This document shows positions 16,918 to 25,073 of a stretch of DNA of 37,901 bases, one piece after another. Under the pieces are notes generated by a model that searched no databases, had not been told where the DNA came from, and saw only the letters and a program-made list of their open reading frames with translations. The translations under genes were made by a program, and so were the position numbers. The DNA comes from Cytophagales bacterium. Lineage in GTDB: Bacteria > Bacteroidota > Bacteroidia > Cytophagales > Cytophagaceae. The stretch is taken from positions 1 to 37,901 of the forward strand of contig JAAFID010000015.1 of assembly GCA_013297765.1 (NCBI GenBank). The letters are read 5' to 3'. Within the stretch, counting starts at the first letter, position 1. Each line of letters opens with the position of its first letter.

Positions 16918-19900
16918 AAGTATGCGTTATATTTTTTTTATATTGATTGCTATACTGCTACTAAATAGCCAAGTAGAGGCACAATTTCAACAAGATAATT
17001 TTGGCAAAAATAGGGTACAAACCAAAATATTCAAATGGCAGTTTATCTCTACCCAAAATTTTGATATTTATTTTTATGATGGCGGCAGAGACCTAGCCAA
17101 CTATGCCGCACGCTATGCCGAGCAAAATTTTGACAGAGTGTGCAATGTAGTAGGCTTTAGCCCCTACAGCAAAGTAAAATTGATGGTGTACACCTCTGTT
17201 GCCGATGCACAGCAAAGCAACATAGGCCTAGAAGACCCAGACATGCAGGTAGGTGGCAATACCAATTTTGTAAAATCGAAAGTAGAATTGCCATTCAGGG
17301 GCACTAGGGCACAGTTCAACAAAGATATAGACAAGGGAATATCAGAAGTAATCATCAACGTGATGATGTATGGTGGCAACCTGAAAGATGTGGTACAAAG
17401 TTCCTTTTTATTGGCATTGCCCGAATGGTTTCTAGAAGGTGCAGCACGATACATATCAGAAGGCTGGAGCATAGAGATGGACGACTATATGCGAGACCTT
17501 ATGCGTCGCAAACACATCAAAAGACCCAGCACTATGGAAGGCCGACAAGCCCAGTTGGTAGGGCAATCGATATGGAACTATATCGCTAAAAAATATGGAG
17601 AAGACAATATTGCCAACATTCTGAACCTAACCCGCATCATAAGGGATGAAAAAGAGAGCATAGAAAACACCTTGGGTATTCCCTACAATATATTTTTAAG
17701 CGAGTGGCAAGAGTATTATCGCAGTATGCAAACCAAGATAGACGAGGCATACACCGCTGCTCCCGATGATAATAGAATAAAGAAAAACAAGAAAAAACAT
17801 TTTGATTTTAGAAATTTATCCATCAGCCCCGATGGCACTTTATTGGCCTATTCGCAAAGTTATAGAGGAAAATATAAAATCAACATCGCCGATTCTAATG
17901 GGCGACACAGCCATGCTATCATGCGTGGTGGCTACCACCTAATCAACCAACCAGAAAATAAAAATATACCCATAGTAGCGTGGCAAAGTCAAAAAAGGGT
18001 AGCATTCATCACTTCCAAAGGCAACAAATCTTACTTAAATATTTACACCTTTCTCAATCGTAAATTTTACGAAGTGTATAAAAAAAGAAAAGTAAAAATA
18101 CTACTCGACGATGTGAAGGAGGTGCTAAGCATGGATTTCTCTACAGATGGCAAGTTTATAGCCATGAGTGCAGTACGCAAAAGCCAAAGCGATATATTTA
18201 TTTATGATGTGTACAGCGACAAACTAGCCCAAGTAACCAACGATGTGTACGACGACCTAACACCACAATTTGTTGATAATACTAAGTCTATTGTTTTTAG
18301 TAGCAACCGCTATACAGATTCTACTACCAAAGCCCGAGACAGAATATTTAGCCAAAATACCAAGTTCAATATTTTACGATTTACCCCTAGCGATACCGTA
18401 CGAAAATTTGAAAAATATACTGGCGATGGCAACAACTACCTGCCCACAAAAGTAAACGATGGCATACTGTTTCTAAGCGACCGCACGGGAATACTGAATT
18501 TATTTAAAGTAACTGATGATGGAGCTATTATCAAACAAGTAACAGATTTTGCCAACAATGTAAAATATTATAGCCTAAACAAAGACACCAAAAACATTGC
18601 ATTTATTATGCTGGACGAGGGTCGAGAAAATATTTACCATCAAAATGATTTCAACTACAACAAGAGCCTACCCCCAACACCGCTAACGGATAGAGAACTT
18701 TTTTTTACCAAAGGCAGCAGAAAAAAACTATCTGAAGTATCCAAAACCGACGATGCCCCAATAGTAGATTCTGATATTGACATCAATGTATTTCATTTCG
18801 AATCTGACAAAAAGAAGAAGAGAAAAAGCAAAACTGAAGAAAAGAAAAAAGAGCCAGATAAAATCGAATTTAAAAGTCTAGGTCCTTATATGGCAAAACC
18901 ATTGTTCTCTTTCGACCGATTAATTTCTACCATAAGAATAGAGCCACTAAGAGGATTGGGATTTTACCTAAACCCCAGCATGAGCGACATGTTTGGCAAC
19001 CACAAACTGAATACTGGCGTGGTGTTTTTTGGTGATTTTAAAAGCAATACTGTGTTTGCCGAATACCAATACTTAAAACATCGTATAGATTTTAGCACAC
19101 GATATGACCGCAGCACTTTCAACTATACCACTGAAAATGCACAGCAACAATACGCCATTAATAATTTTCATATCACGGCCTCGTTACCATTGACAGTTTT
19201 TGATCGCATTAGTTTTTCACCAATCATTGCCCAAACGAGGTACAACGAACTTCCCTATACATTGGGCACTTCGTCTGCAGTGGCCGCCAAAGATTCGGTA
19301 CGCTTATACACTGGATACAAGTTTGAGTATGTACACGACCAAACAGAAGTAACTGGTATGAATATGCTGGTGGGTAGTCGCTGGAAGATATGCTATGAAG
19401 AATATGTAAACCCTAGAAACAAAAGCAATAATTTTGGCAAGATTTATTTTGACTTTAGGCATTACCAAAGAGTGCATAAAGAAATTATATTTGCTACACG
19501 ACTGGGTGGGGGCTATTTTGTAGGCAATGCACAGAAAAATTATTTTATTGGCGGAGTAGATAATTGGCTTTTCAATGCAAAAAAAGATTACCCTAAAAAT
19601 GATCCAATTTCTATAACTCCATTTCAAGACAATAGCAATCTGATGTTTTCGCCATTTGTGACTAACGTAAGGGGGTTTGACTACAACGCCGCCTATGGAC
19701 CCAAATATTTGCTACTTAATGCTGAGTTGCGTGTGCCCTTGATTCGATATTTGTACAATGGCCCTATTAGCAATAATTTTTTTCGCAATTTGCAACTAAC
19801 CGCCTTTACCGATATAGGCTCGGCATGGTCGGGCGTAAGCCCATTTACCCAAAACAATAAAATCAATAGAGAAACCAAAGGCAACCAGTTGTACACTGCC

Positions 19901-20059
19901 GAGGTAACAAACTATATTAGCCCTTGGCTAATAGGCTATGGAGGTGGCTTGCGTACCCTGTTTCTTGGTTACTATGCCAAGCTAGATGTAGGCTGGGGAA
20001 TATTGAACTATCAAATCCAAACGCCTAAAATATACCTTTCGGTAGGATATGATTTTTAG
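16910..20059 (+). CDS. large envelope protein: degenerate peptidase-MA-like domain, TolB-like propeller, BamA/D15-like barrel
   Basis: About 1,049 residues with a signal peptide (ends SQVEAQ). Residues about 30-260 resemble the gluzincin peptidase MA-like fold, with PEWFLEGAARY near residue 172, where such enzymes have the glutamate zinc ligand. At the place of HExxH, however, the sequence is SEVII (residues 145-149), so both histidine ligands are missing. Residues about 290-620 are TolB/PD40-like propeller repeats (SISPDGTLLAYSQS, FSTDGKFIAMSAV, ILFLSDRTGILNLF). A lysine-rich linker (about 640-660) leads into an outer-membrane barrel like surface antigen D15/BamA (about 680-1049, with FDYNAAYGPKYLLLNAELR and the final YLSVGYDF). 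It probably works at the outer membrane in assembly, binding or proteolysis scaffolding; the exact role is unknown. TTG 16880 is possible but unlikely, and ATG 16922 is an equally good start. Confidence 0.75.
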   Translation: MLKSMRYIFFILIAILLLNSQVEAQFQQDNFGKNRVQTKIFKWQFISTQNFDIYFYDGGRDLANYAARYAEQNFDRVCNVVGFSPYSKVKLMVYTSVADAQQSNIGLEDPDMQVGGNTNFVKSKVELPFRGTRAQFNKDIDKGISEVIINVMMYGGNLKDVVQSSFLLALPEWFLEGAARYISEGWSIEMDDYMRDLMRRKHIKRPSTMEGRQAQLVGQSIWNYIAKKYGEDNIANILNLTRIIRDEKESIENTLGIPYNIFLSEWQEYYRSMQTKIDEAYTAAPDDNRIKKNKKKHFDFRNLSISPDGTLLAYSQSYRGKYKINIADSNGRHSHAIMRGGYHLINQPENKNIPIVAWQSQKRVAFITSKGNKSYLNIYTFLNRKFYEVYKKRKVKILLDDVKEVLSMDFSTDGKFIAMSAVRKSQSDIFIYDVYSDKLAQVTNDVYDDLTPQFVDNTKSIVFSSNRYTDSTTKARDRIFSQNTKFNILRFTPSDTVRKFEKYTGDGNNYLPTKVNDGILFLSDRTGILNLFKVTDDGAIIKQVTDFANNVKYYSLNKDTKNIAFIMLDEGRENIYHQNDFNYNKSLPPTPLTDRELFFTKGSRKKLSEVSKTDDAPIVDSDIDINVFHFESDKKKKRKSKTEEKKKEPDKIEFKSLGPYMAKPLFSFDRLISTIRIEPLRGLGFYLNPSMSDMFGNHKLNTGVVFFGDFKSNTVFAEYQYLKHRIDFSTRYDRSTFNYTTENAQQQYAINNFHITASLPLTVFDRISFSPIIAQTRYNELPYTLGTSSAVAAKDSVRLYTGYKFEYVHDQTEVTGMNMLVGSRWKICYEEYVNPRNKSNNFGKIYFDFRHYQRVHKEIIFATRLGGGYFVGNAQKNYFIGGVDNWLFNAKKDYPKNDPISITPFQDNSNLMFSPFVTNVRGFDYNAAYGPKYLLLNAELRVPLIRYLYNGPISNNFFRNLQLTAFTDIGSAWSGVSPFTQNNKINRETKGNQLYTAEVTNYISPWLIGYGGGLRTLFLGYYAKLDVGWGILNYQIQTPKIYLSVGYDF

Positions 20060-20110
20060 TCGCAAATAAAAAATAGAATACCCTATAAAGTAGTATCAAA
20101 TAGACCTCGA

Positions 20111-21250
20111 ATGAAAAAGACCATCAAATTTATATTTGTTATGCTCGCCTTTGTCATAGTCGGTTTCAACGGCTACATCATGGCAACTGGCCAATGGGTG
20201 GTCTATCGTATTTTTTATTACAACCTAGCAAATTTAGACGATTATAAAATCTTTGCCAACCGCACACTAGCAGCCAGTAGTAAGCCGTTTCAGTGGCATA
20301 CCACATCGCTACAAATCCATCATTTGCCCGACAGCCTAGCCCAAGAACTGCAAGCCATAGAAACTACTGCTTTGATAGCGATAAGAAACGATACCGTACT
20401 ACTAGAGCAATACTGGGAGGGGTACAACGCAAATACTATTTCCAATTCATTTTCCATGGCAAAAAGCTATGTGAGTACCTTGATAGGTATAGCTATAAAA
20501 GAACGAATGATAAGTTCGCTAGACCAGCCCATAAGCGTTTTTTTACCAGAATTTAAAGAAGGTGAAAAATCGAAAATTACCCTTCGCCATTGTTTGATGA
20601 TGAGTTCGGGTTTAGATTGGAAAGAGGAATACCTAAATCCATTGAGTAGCGTAACCCAAGCGTATTATGGTAACGACATTCGGCAGTTGATGTCGAAATT
20701 AAAAAGTATAAAAAAACCAGGTCAAGCATTTGAATACAAAGGCGGCGATACGCAACTATTGGCTTTTGTATTGGAAAAAATATATCAAAAAAACCTAAGC
20801 GAGATAGCAGCACAAAAACTATGGCAACCCATGGGTGCAAGCAATAATGCTTTGTGGAGCCTAGACCGTGAAGGTGGCGACGAAAAGGCGTCGTGTTGTT
20901 TGTTTGCAACCGCTAGAGATTTTGCCTTACTAGGCAGATTGTTCCTAAAACAAGGAAACTGGGAAGAAAACCAACTGCTCGATTCTAGTTTTGTAAACCT
21001 TGCAACTAGCCCTAATTTACTGCCCGATAAAGACGGCAAATCTACAAATTATTACGGCTATCAGTGGTGGCTACTTCCCGAATATTTGGATACAAAAATT
21101 TACTATGCTAGAGGTGTAGCAGGGCAATACATCATCGTTTTGCCCGAAAAAAACATAGTTATCGTGAGGCTTGGCAAGCAGCGTGGCAGTAAGCAGGGCA
21201 ATAGCTTTAAAGAGGTTTTTGACCTAGTGAATATGGCAAAATCTTGGTAA
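20111..21250 (+). CDS. serine hydrolase of the class C beta-lactamase/penicillin-binding family
   Basis: A membrane-anchored, extracytoplasmic serine hydrolase. An N-terminal helix (about 7-28) anchors or exports the protein. The nucleophile motif SxxK is SMAK (S115-K118), and the family phrases LRHCLMMSSGLDW and YKGGDTQLLAFVLEK follow, the latter at the YxN position with K-G in place of S-N. The third motif, usually HxG or KTG, appears as ARGVAGQY. It lies 51 bp after the barrel gene on the same strand. Members of this family include beta-lactamases, esterases and peptidoglycan amidases, and the sequence does not distinguish them. True antibiotic beta-lactamase activity is unlikely given the altered motifs. 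Confidence 0.82.
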   Translation: MKKTIKFIFVMLAFVIVGFNGYIMATGQWVVYRIFYYNLANLDDYKIFANRTLAASSKPFQWHTTSLQIHHLPDSLAQELQAIETTALIAIRNDTVLLEQYWEGYNANTISNSFSMAKSYVSTLIGIAIKERMISSLDQPISVFLPEFKEGEKSKITLRHCLMMSSGLDWKEEYLNPLSSVTQAYYGNDIRQLMSKLKSIKKPGQAFEYKGGDTQLLAFVLEKIYQKNLSEIAAQKLWQPMGASNNALWSLDREGGDEKASCCLFATARDFALLGRLFLKQGNWEENQLLDSSFVNLATSPNLLPDKDGKSTNYYGYQWWLLPEYLDTKIYYARGVAGQYIIVLPEKNIVIVRLGKQRGSKQGNSFKEVFDLVNMAKSW

Positions 21251-21319
21251 CTTAACTTGCATACAATAAATCAATGGTGGAAAAAATATTTATCAAAAAA
21301 ATACTAAACAATATCAAAT

Positions 21320-22195
21320 ATGGCTATTAAAAAAATAGAATTAATTGCAGCACCGCCCTCACCACACATGGTTGGCGATGGGTTTAGGGTACACAATTTT
21401 ATACCTAGTGCCTACCATTTAGACATGCAGCGCATGACGCCTTTTATCATGCTCGATTATAATTCAAAATTTTATTTCACGCCTACCGACAAGCCACGTG
21501 GTGTAAGCGTACACCCACATCGAGGCTTTGAAACGGTTACTATTGCCTATCATGGCAAAGTTGCCCATCACGATAGTGCTGGCAATAGTGGGGTTATTGG
21601 CGAGGGCGATGTACAGTGGATGACTGCCGCATCGGGTGTGTTGCACAAGGAATATCACGAAAAAGAATTTAGCAAAGCAGGGGGATATTTTCAAATGGTG
21701 CAGCTATGGGTAAACCTGCCCGCCAAAGACAAAATGTCGAAACCCAAATACCAAGGCATAACCAATGCTGAAATAGGCAAATATATATTGCACAATGACA
21801 GTGGAATAGTGGAAGTGATTGCAGGAGCATACAAAGAAGTGAAAGGTGCTGCATCGACCTTTACACCAGTTCACATGCAAAATGCTAAGCTGAAAAAAGG
21901 AGGCGAGGCAGTATTTAATTTCCCTGCAAATTACAACACTTTCTTAGTAGTTATTGAGGGAAATGTTTCGATAAATGATGAAGAAGTGCTAGAAAATCAT
22001 TTGGTACTGTTTGAAAACGAAGGCGAAGAATTTACTATTGCAGCACTTGAAAACTCGATTGTATTGGTACTAAGCGGTGAGCCAATTAATGAACCCATTG
22101 CTGCCCATGGTCCATTTGTGATGAATACCCGCCAGGAAATACTACAAGCATTTGACGATGTAAAATTAGGAAAATTCGGATTTTTGGAAGAATAG
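21320..22195 (+). CDS. pirin family protein
   Basis: A bicupin of 291 residues. The N-terminal cupin carries the pirin metal-site residues H65 and H67 (HPHRGFETVT), H109 and E111 (GVLHKEY), as in iron-binding pirins and quercetinase-like YhhW. The C-terminal cupin (about 165-280) lacks an obvious metal site, as is normal. Bacterial pirins have been tied to redox sensing, quercetin dioxygenase activity and enzyme control, and no specific role follows here. The gene is followed after 19 bp by the DUF1802 gene, so the two probably share a transcript. Confidence 0.92.
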   Translation: MAIKKIELIAAPPSPHMVGDGFRVHNFIPSAYHLDMQRMTPFIMLDYNSKFYFTPTDKPRGVSVHPHRGFETVTIAYHGKVAHHDSAGNSGVIGEGDVQWMTAASGVLHKEYHEKEFSKAGGYFQMVQLWVNLPAKDKMSKPKYQGITNAEIGKYILHNDSGIVEVIAGAYKEVKGAASTFTPVHMQNAKLKKGGEAVFNFPANYNTFLVVIEGNVSINDEEVLENHLVLFENEGEEFTIAALENSIVLVLSGEPINEPIAAHGPFVMNTRQEILQAFDDVKLGKFGFLEE

Positions 22196-22214
22196 AATAC
22201 AACCAATATATCAT

Positions 22215-22739
22215 ATGACATTAGTTTTCAAAGAGTGGTCTTACATCGTCGATGCATTGGGTAAAGGTATGCAGTGTATTCTGTTGCGCAAGGGCGGCAT
22301 AGCCGAAGACGAGGGAAAATTTACCCTCAAAGGCAATAAGTTTTTACTCATGCCTACGCTATTTCATCAAGCAGCACAAATGCTAAAGCCAAGTTGGCTA
22401 CCAAAGTTGAATGCAGGTCGATTTTACAAAAATGCCAATGAAGTAACCATAGAATACTATGCAGAAGTGGCCTTGCAAAGAAAACTTACCGATTGGGAAA
22501 CGGTAAGCAAACTAGATGACCAATACGCTTGGAAGGAAGAAGTAATTGCCGAACGATTTCACAGAGGCGAGCAAAATGTTTTGCTGATAGTAGTGCAAGT
22601 TTATCAATTGCAAACACCTATTGCCATACCACTTTTGGCCGAGTACGGTGGGTGCAAATCGTGGATAGAACTACCCCAAACGATAGACTTGGTAGGCAAG
22701 CCAGTAGTATATGAAAGAATTAAGGGAACATATTTTTGA
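22215..22739 (+). CDS. DUF1802 family protein
   Basis: A 174-residue soluble protein matching DUF1802, a family of unknown function found in bacteria and archaea. Diagnostic segments are FKEWSYIVDALGKGMQCILL, LRKGGIAEDEGKF, FLLMPTLFHQ and the C-terminal CKSWIELP. No catalytic residues can be assigned. It follows the pirin gene by 19 bp. No terminator is seen after it; the following 563 bp contain only gene remnants, listed separately. Confidence 0.85.
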   Translation: MTLVFKEWSYIVDALGKGMQCILLRKGGIAEDEGKFTLKGNKFLLMPTLFHQAAQMLKPSWLPKLNAGRFYKNANEVTIEYYAEVALQRKLTDWETVSKLDDQYAWKEEVIAERFHRGEQNVLLIVVQVYQLQTPIAIPLLAEYGGCKSWIELPQTIDLVGKPVVYERIKGTYF

Positions 22740-22819
22740 GGTGTACAAAAAATCTAAATTGTATGCTGCTGCAAAGGCAAAATAAAGCAATCAATTGCAT
22801 TTTGCTAGTATTAGCTAAT

Positions 22820-22912
22820 TCATAACCCACTACGTGCTTCCAATATATTATAGATGATTTTTGCTCTTGACTTTTCATCCAAACTATCTAAATATACCTT
22901 TGCATCTGCCAA
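22820..22912 (-). pseudogene. remnant of a HigB/Gp49-like RelE-family toxin
   Basis: Bases 22831-22913 match 24511-24593 with 3 mismatches and no gaps, a constant offset of 1,680 bp. Translated on the minus strand the remnant gives LADAKVYLDSLDEKSRAKI and IYNI, the N-terminal third of the toxin at 24281-24619, and then runs into a stop. Only the middle of the gene is present. Its left end is fused directly to a different toxin remnant. Confidence 0.8.
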
Positions 22913-23087
22913 ATTTCGGGATTTCTACTCGTGTGGTAAACAGCAAACACTTCAACAACCAGTCGTTTTTCATCAATTGTAAAATGTACTAAAAATGAAA
23001 TTTTTTATTCATCACACAACGTACGTCTTTATAGCGAGTAGCGAAAGTAAAGAAGTTAATTTGCGTTTTGACTTGTTTTTGAAATTC
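22909..23087 (-). pseudogene. frameshifted ParE/RelE-family toxin remnant
   Basis: Minus-strand translation gives EFQKQVKTQINFFTFATRYK, DVRCVMNKKFHF, then, after a one-base frameshift in a T-run near 22998, LVHFTIDEKRLVVEVFAVYH and TSRNPEIW. The phrases RYKDVRCVM and VYHTSRNPEIW are typical of the C-terminal two thirds of ParE/RelE-type toxins. No N-terminus and no own antitoxin are present. The end abuts the HigB-like remnant at 22912 with a few shared bases. Confidence 0.65.
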
Positions 23088-23093
23088 TCACAG

Positions 23094-23165
23094 GTCATTT
23101 GGAGTTAAATTTCTACACAATCAAACTTTTTTATCGTTTCCCAATCGCCCCCACTCTTACCCAAA
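23094..23165 (-). pseudogene. remnant of an XRE-type (HigA-like) antitoxin
   Basis: The minus strand encodes, in shifted frames, DWETIKKF and RNLTPNDL, corresponding to TIKQVRLQRNLTQQEL in the intact HigA-like antitoxin at 23968-24276. A second, closer copy of the same fragment lies at 24915-25010. Too short and shifted to be functional. Confidence 0.5.
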
Positions 23166-23184
23166 AAATATGATTTCATATTAA

Positions 23185-23225
23185 TGAGCTAACTCATCAT
23201 TCATAACTCATCATCCATAACAACT
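23185..23225. repeat. AT-rich microrepeat (ACTCATCATTCATA words)
   Basis: Repeated ACTCATCATTCATA and ACTCATCATCCATA words. The same words occur in the same order after the related HTH remnant, at 25022-25073, so remnant plus microrepeat form one duplicated unit. Confidence 0.6.
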
Positions 23226-23302
23226 CAGTATTTTCGGCAACTTTCAACTCTTTGGTATTTTTTTGAATATGAATGTTTATATTTATGCTAAACAATTGAC
23301 CT

Positions 23303-23533
23303 ATGCCAAGAATTGCAGGAATAAAACTACATAAAACCTCTAGTGGTAAAATAAAGGCCGCCACTATAGACATGAAAAAACATGGCGAGATACTACAGCC
23401 TCTTTTACATAAACTAGGAGTAATAGAATCGTATGAGGATGATTTTGAAAGGAAATGGGCTACTGGTATACCAGCTGCTGAGGCTAAAGAAAGATTACTA
23501 AATCATGTGAGATCGTTTCCATGGAAAAAATAA
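23303..23533 (+). CDS. putative antitoxin of a RelE/ParE-type pair
   Basis: A 76-residue protein (begins MPRIAGIKLHKTSSGKIK) with the pattern VTIDMKK-like (here ATIDMKKHG) and a C-terminal DFERKW...AKERLLNHV. I recognise this as a type of small Bacteroidota antitoxin that sits upstream of a RelE/ParE-like toxin. The downstream gene overlaps by 13 bp in another frame, supporting coupled translation. The antitoxin is intact while its toxin is frameshifted, so it may now be an orphan. The call depends on context and moderate family memory. Confidence 0.6.
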   Translation: MPRIAGIKLHKTSSGKIKAATIDMKKHGEILQPLLHKLGVIESYEDDFERKWATGIPAAEAKERLLNHVRSFPWKK

Positions 23534-23851
23534 ACTACGGTCCCATAATATTAGCAAAGTTGGAACGAATGACCAGTATTTTATTTGATAAAGAATACTT
23601 TGGCTTTATTAGTTCTGCTGAAAATTATGTACAAGGGATAACGGATTTTATAAACACCATACCTTCAATCGCACCACGTAAGACTAAAAATAAAAAGTAC
23701 GGCAGGTACTACGCACGCTATGTGGTAAAAAAACAAACGTACACAATATTATATCACCTTTGATACGAACGGGGATGGAAGGTATTTTATAGAAAACATA
23801 TTTACAAGCCATGAAAGCGGCTACGAAACTTACATAAAAGGGATGAAGTAA
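23521..23851 (+). pseudogene. frameshifted RelE/ParE-like toxin
   Basis: The first frame (23521-23763) gives 80 residues ending KKQTYTILYHL-stop. The frame one base over continues with YITFDTNGDGRYFIENIF and TSHESGYETYIKGMK before a stop at 23849-23851. Removing one base near 23745 joins them into a coherent protein of about 109 residues (TYTIYITFDTNGDG across the join), with the toxin-typical order: helices, basic YGRYYARYVVKKQTY strand, C-terminal strand. The gene as sequenced is broken. A sequencing error in this AT-rich spot cannot be excluded. Confidence 0.65.
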
Positions 23852-23967
23852 TCTTTAAGACCTGAAAAGAATTCTCACTAGCTATTTTTGTGGCAAATTG
23901 ATACTTGCCAGATGCATTTTTTTATTTAGGAAGACAAACTAAACCAAGGTATCTTTATCTAATCTTA

Positions 23968-24276
23968 TTAATATGCGAATTTCACTTTATTAAATTCTAC
24001 GTTAAAATTAATTTTTGCGTCTAATGCTTTGAACACTTTTAATATCGTGGCAAATCTTGCATCGGTAGTACTATTTTCTATTTTTGAAATTTGAGCTTTC
24101 TTTACTCCCACCAATTCGCCCAATTCTTGTTGGGTTAAATTTCTTTGCAACCGAACTTGTTTTATCGTTTGACCAAGTAAATCAAGACGTAATTCATGCT
24201 CAAATTCACTACGTTCAATAGTTCCTTCTTTCCCAATATAAGTATCGGTTAATTCTTCTAAAGAGTATGTTTTCAT
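23968..24276 (-). CDS. HigA-like XRE antitoxin
   Basis: A 102-residue helix-turn-helix protein. The N-terminal part (ERSEFEHELRLDLLGQTIKQ) precedes the XRE domain (about 38-92), whose HTH is LTQQELGELVGVKKAQISKI. It starts 4 bp after the full-length end of the HigB-like toxin, the toxin-first order of HigBA systems. It should bind the toxin and repress the operon. The toxin gene in front of it carries a premature stop, so this antitoxin may protect against related toxins elsewhere or be relict. The reading frame shows no damage. Confidence 0.85.
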   Translation of the reverse strand: MKTYSLEELTDTYIGKEGTIERSEFEHELRLDLLGQTIKQVRLQRNLTQQELGELVGVKKAQISKIENSTTDARFATILKVFKALDAKINFNVEFNKVKFAY

Positions 24277-24280
24277 TTCT

Positions 24281-24619
24281 TTATTTTTTTTTGTGAAAAT
24301 AATTTATTCTTAACCTTTCTGCTTTTTCAATTTCACTCATCGGAATTTTATCCGTTTTTTTGATCAACCCATGGGTGGCAATAACCACGGTATCTTCCTT
24401 TTACTGTTTGTCCCAAAAAGCGAATAGTCTATAATAAGTTGCATTGTATTTAGTTCTAAACTCGCAAATTTCACCTTGAAGTTTCTTAAAAAGTTCCTTG
24501 TCATTCTTAGTACGTGCTTTCCATATATTATAGATGATTTTTGCTCTTGACTTTTCATCCAAACTATCTAAATATACCTTTGCATCTCCCAAAAATGATA
24601 CTCTAAATTTATAGTCCAT
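24281..24619 (-). pseudogene. HigB/Gp49-like toxin interrupted by an in-frame stop
   Basis: The frame opens at 24619 (MDYKFRVSFLGDAKVYLDSL) and reads 72 residues to FAFWDKQ, then a TAA at 24401-24403. The same frame then continues without shift as KEDTVVIATHGLIKKTDKIP and MSEIEKAERLRINYF to a second TAA at 24281-24283. The total of 112 codons is the usual length of Gp49-like HigB toxins, and the C-terminal half is well conserved, so a single nonsense change is the simplest explanation. The lost part carries the THG(L/I)IKKT segment that is strongly conserved in the family. The antitoxin follows after 4 bp. Confidence 0.8.
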
Positions 24620-24632
24620 TCATATTTTTTTG

Positions 24633-24663
24633 AAAAGATAGTAGTTTCTTAAATAGGAAACAA
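24633..24663 (-). promoter_or_regulatory. candidate promoter of the HigBA-like operon
   Basis: On the minus strand TTG (24661-24663), a 20-base spacer and TATCTTTT (24633-24640) match the Bacteroidota promoter with only the last -7 base different. The toxin start codon lies 14 bp further on. Confidence 0.45.
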
Positions 24664-24834
24664 TTTCTTGTAAAAAATCCCAAATCTAAAATCAAACCCT
24701 AACGCTTCCATTTTCCCCATTAGCCTTCCTTGTAAATTTCTAGTTTCACTTAACAAGTTAACTATGGCATCATTTGCCCACGTAAATTGTGGCCAATGGA
24801 TTTGTTGATGAATAAAAGTTGCCATTCGCAGCAT
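24649..24834 (-). pseudogene. truncated duplicate of the fic 5' end
   Basis: From ATG 24834 the first 50 residues are identical to those of the intact Fic protein at 25048-26169; it then reads 11 unrelated residues to a stop. It lacks the inhibitory motif and the whole catalytic domain, so it has no Fic activity. It lies between the higBA-like operon and the intact fic gene. Confidence 0.85.
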
Positions 24835-24873
24835 ATTTTGCAACGAATACAGGCATTATTCGTTGCATGGGAA
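24685..24873. repeat. 189-bp direct repeat, copy 1 (5' end of fic)
   Basis: Matches 26020-26208 at a constant offset of 1,335 bp with only two differences. It carries the start region and about 50 codons of the Fic gene on the minus strand, then breaks off into unrelated sequence (frame ends at 24649). It contains a perfect 10-bp inverted repeat, TGCAACGAAT at 24839-24848 with ATTCGTTGCA at 24858-24867. Confidence 0.92.
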
Positions 24874-24914
24874 GGAAACTGTATTAAAGTTTTTTGAAAT
24901 AAAATCAGATTATC

Positions 24915-25010
24915 CCAAATCAATTTGGGTTAAATTTCTATACAATCAACCTTTTTTATCGTTTCCCAATCGCAACCGCCCGCTTCTACCCAAGAAATAT
25001 GGTTTTCTAG
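24915..25010 (-). pseudogene. second remnant of an XRE (HigA-like) antitoxin
   Basis: The minus strand gives HISWVEAGGCDWETIKKV and, one frame over, RNLTQIDLG, aligning with TIKQVRLQRNLTQQELG of the intact antitoxin. The nucleotide match to 24120-24175 is visible across the GGGTTAAATTTCT and TTTTATCGTTT blocks. From 24929 onward it is a diverged duplicate of 23104-23222, including the following microrepeat. Confidence 0.5.
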
Positions 25011-25021
25011 TAATTAACTAA

Positions 25022-25073
25022 CTCCATCATTCATAACTCATAACTCATCATTCATAACTCATAACTATTTCGT
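25022..25073. repeat. AT-rich microrepeat at the fic 3' end
   Basis: Imperfect tandem words ATCATTCATAACTCATAACTC. The last codons and the stop of fic lie inside the array, so the Fic C-terminus (IVMSYE) is encoded by repeat sequence. Related to 23185-23225. Confidence 0.65.
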
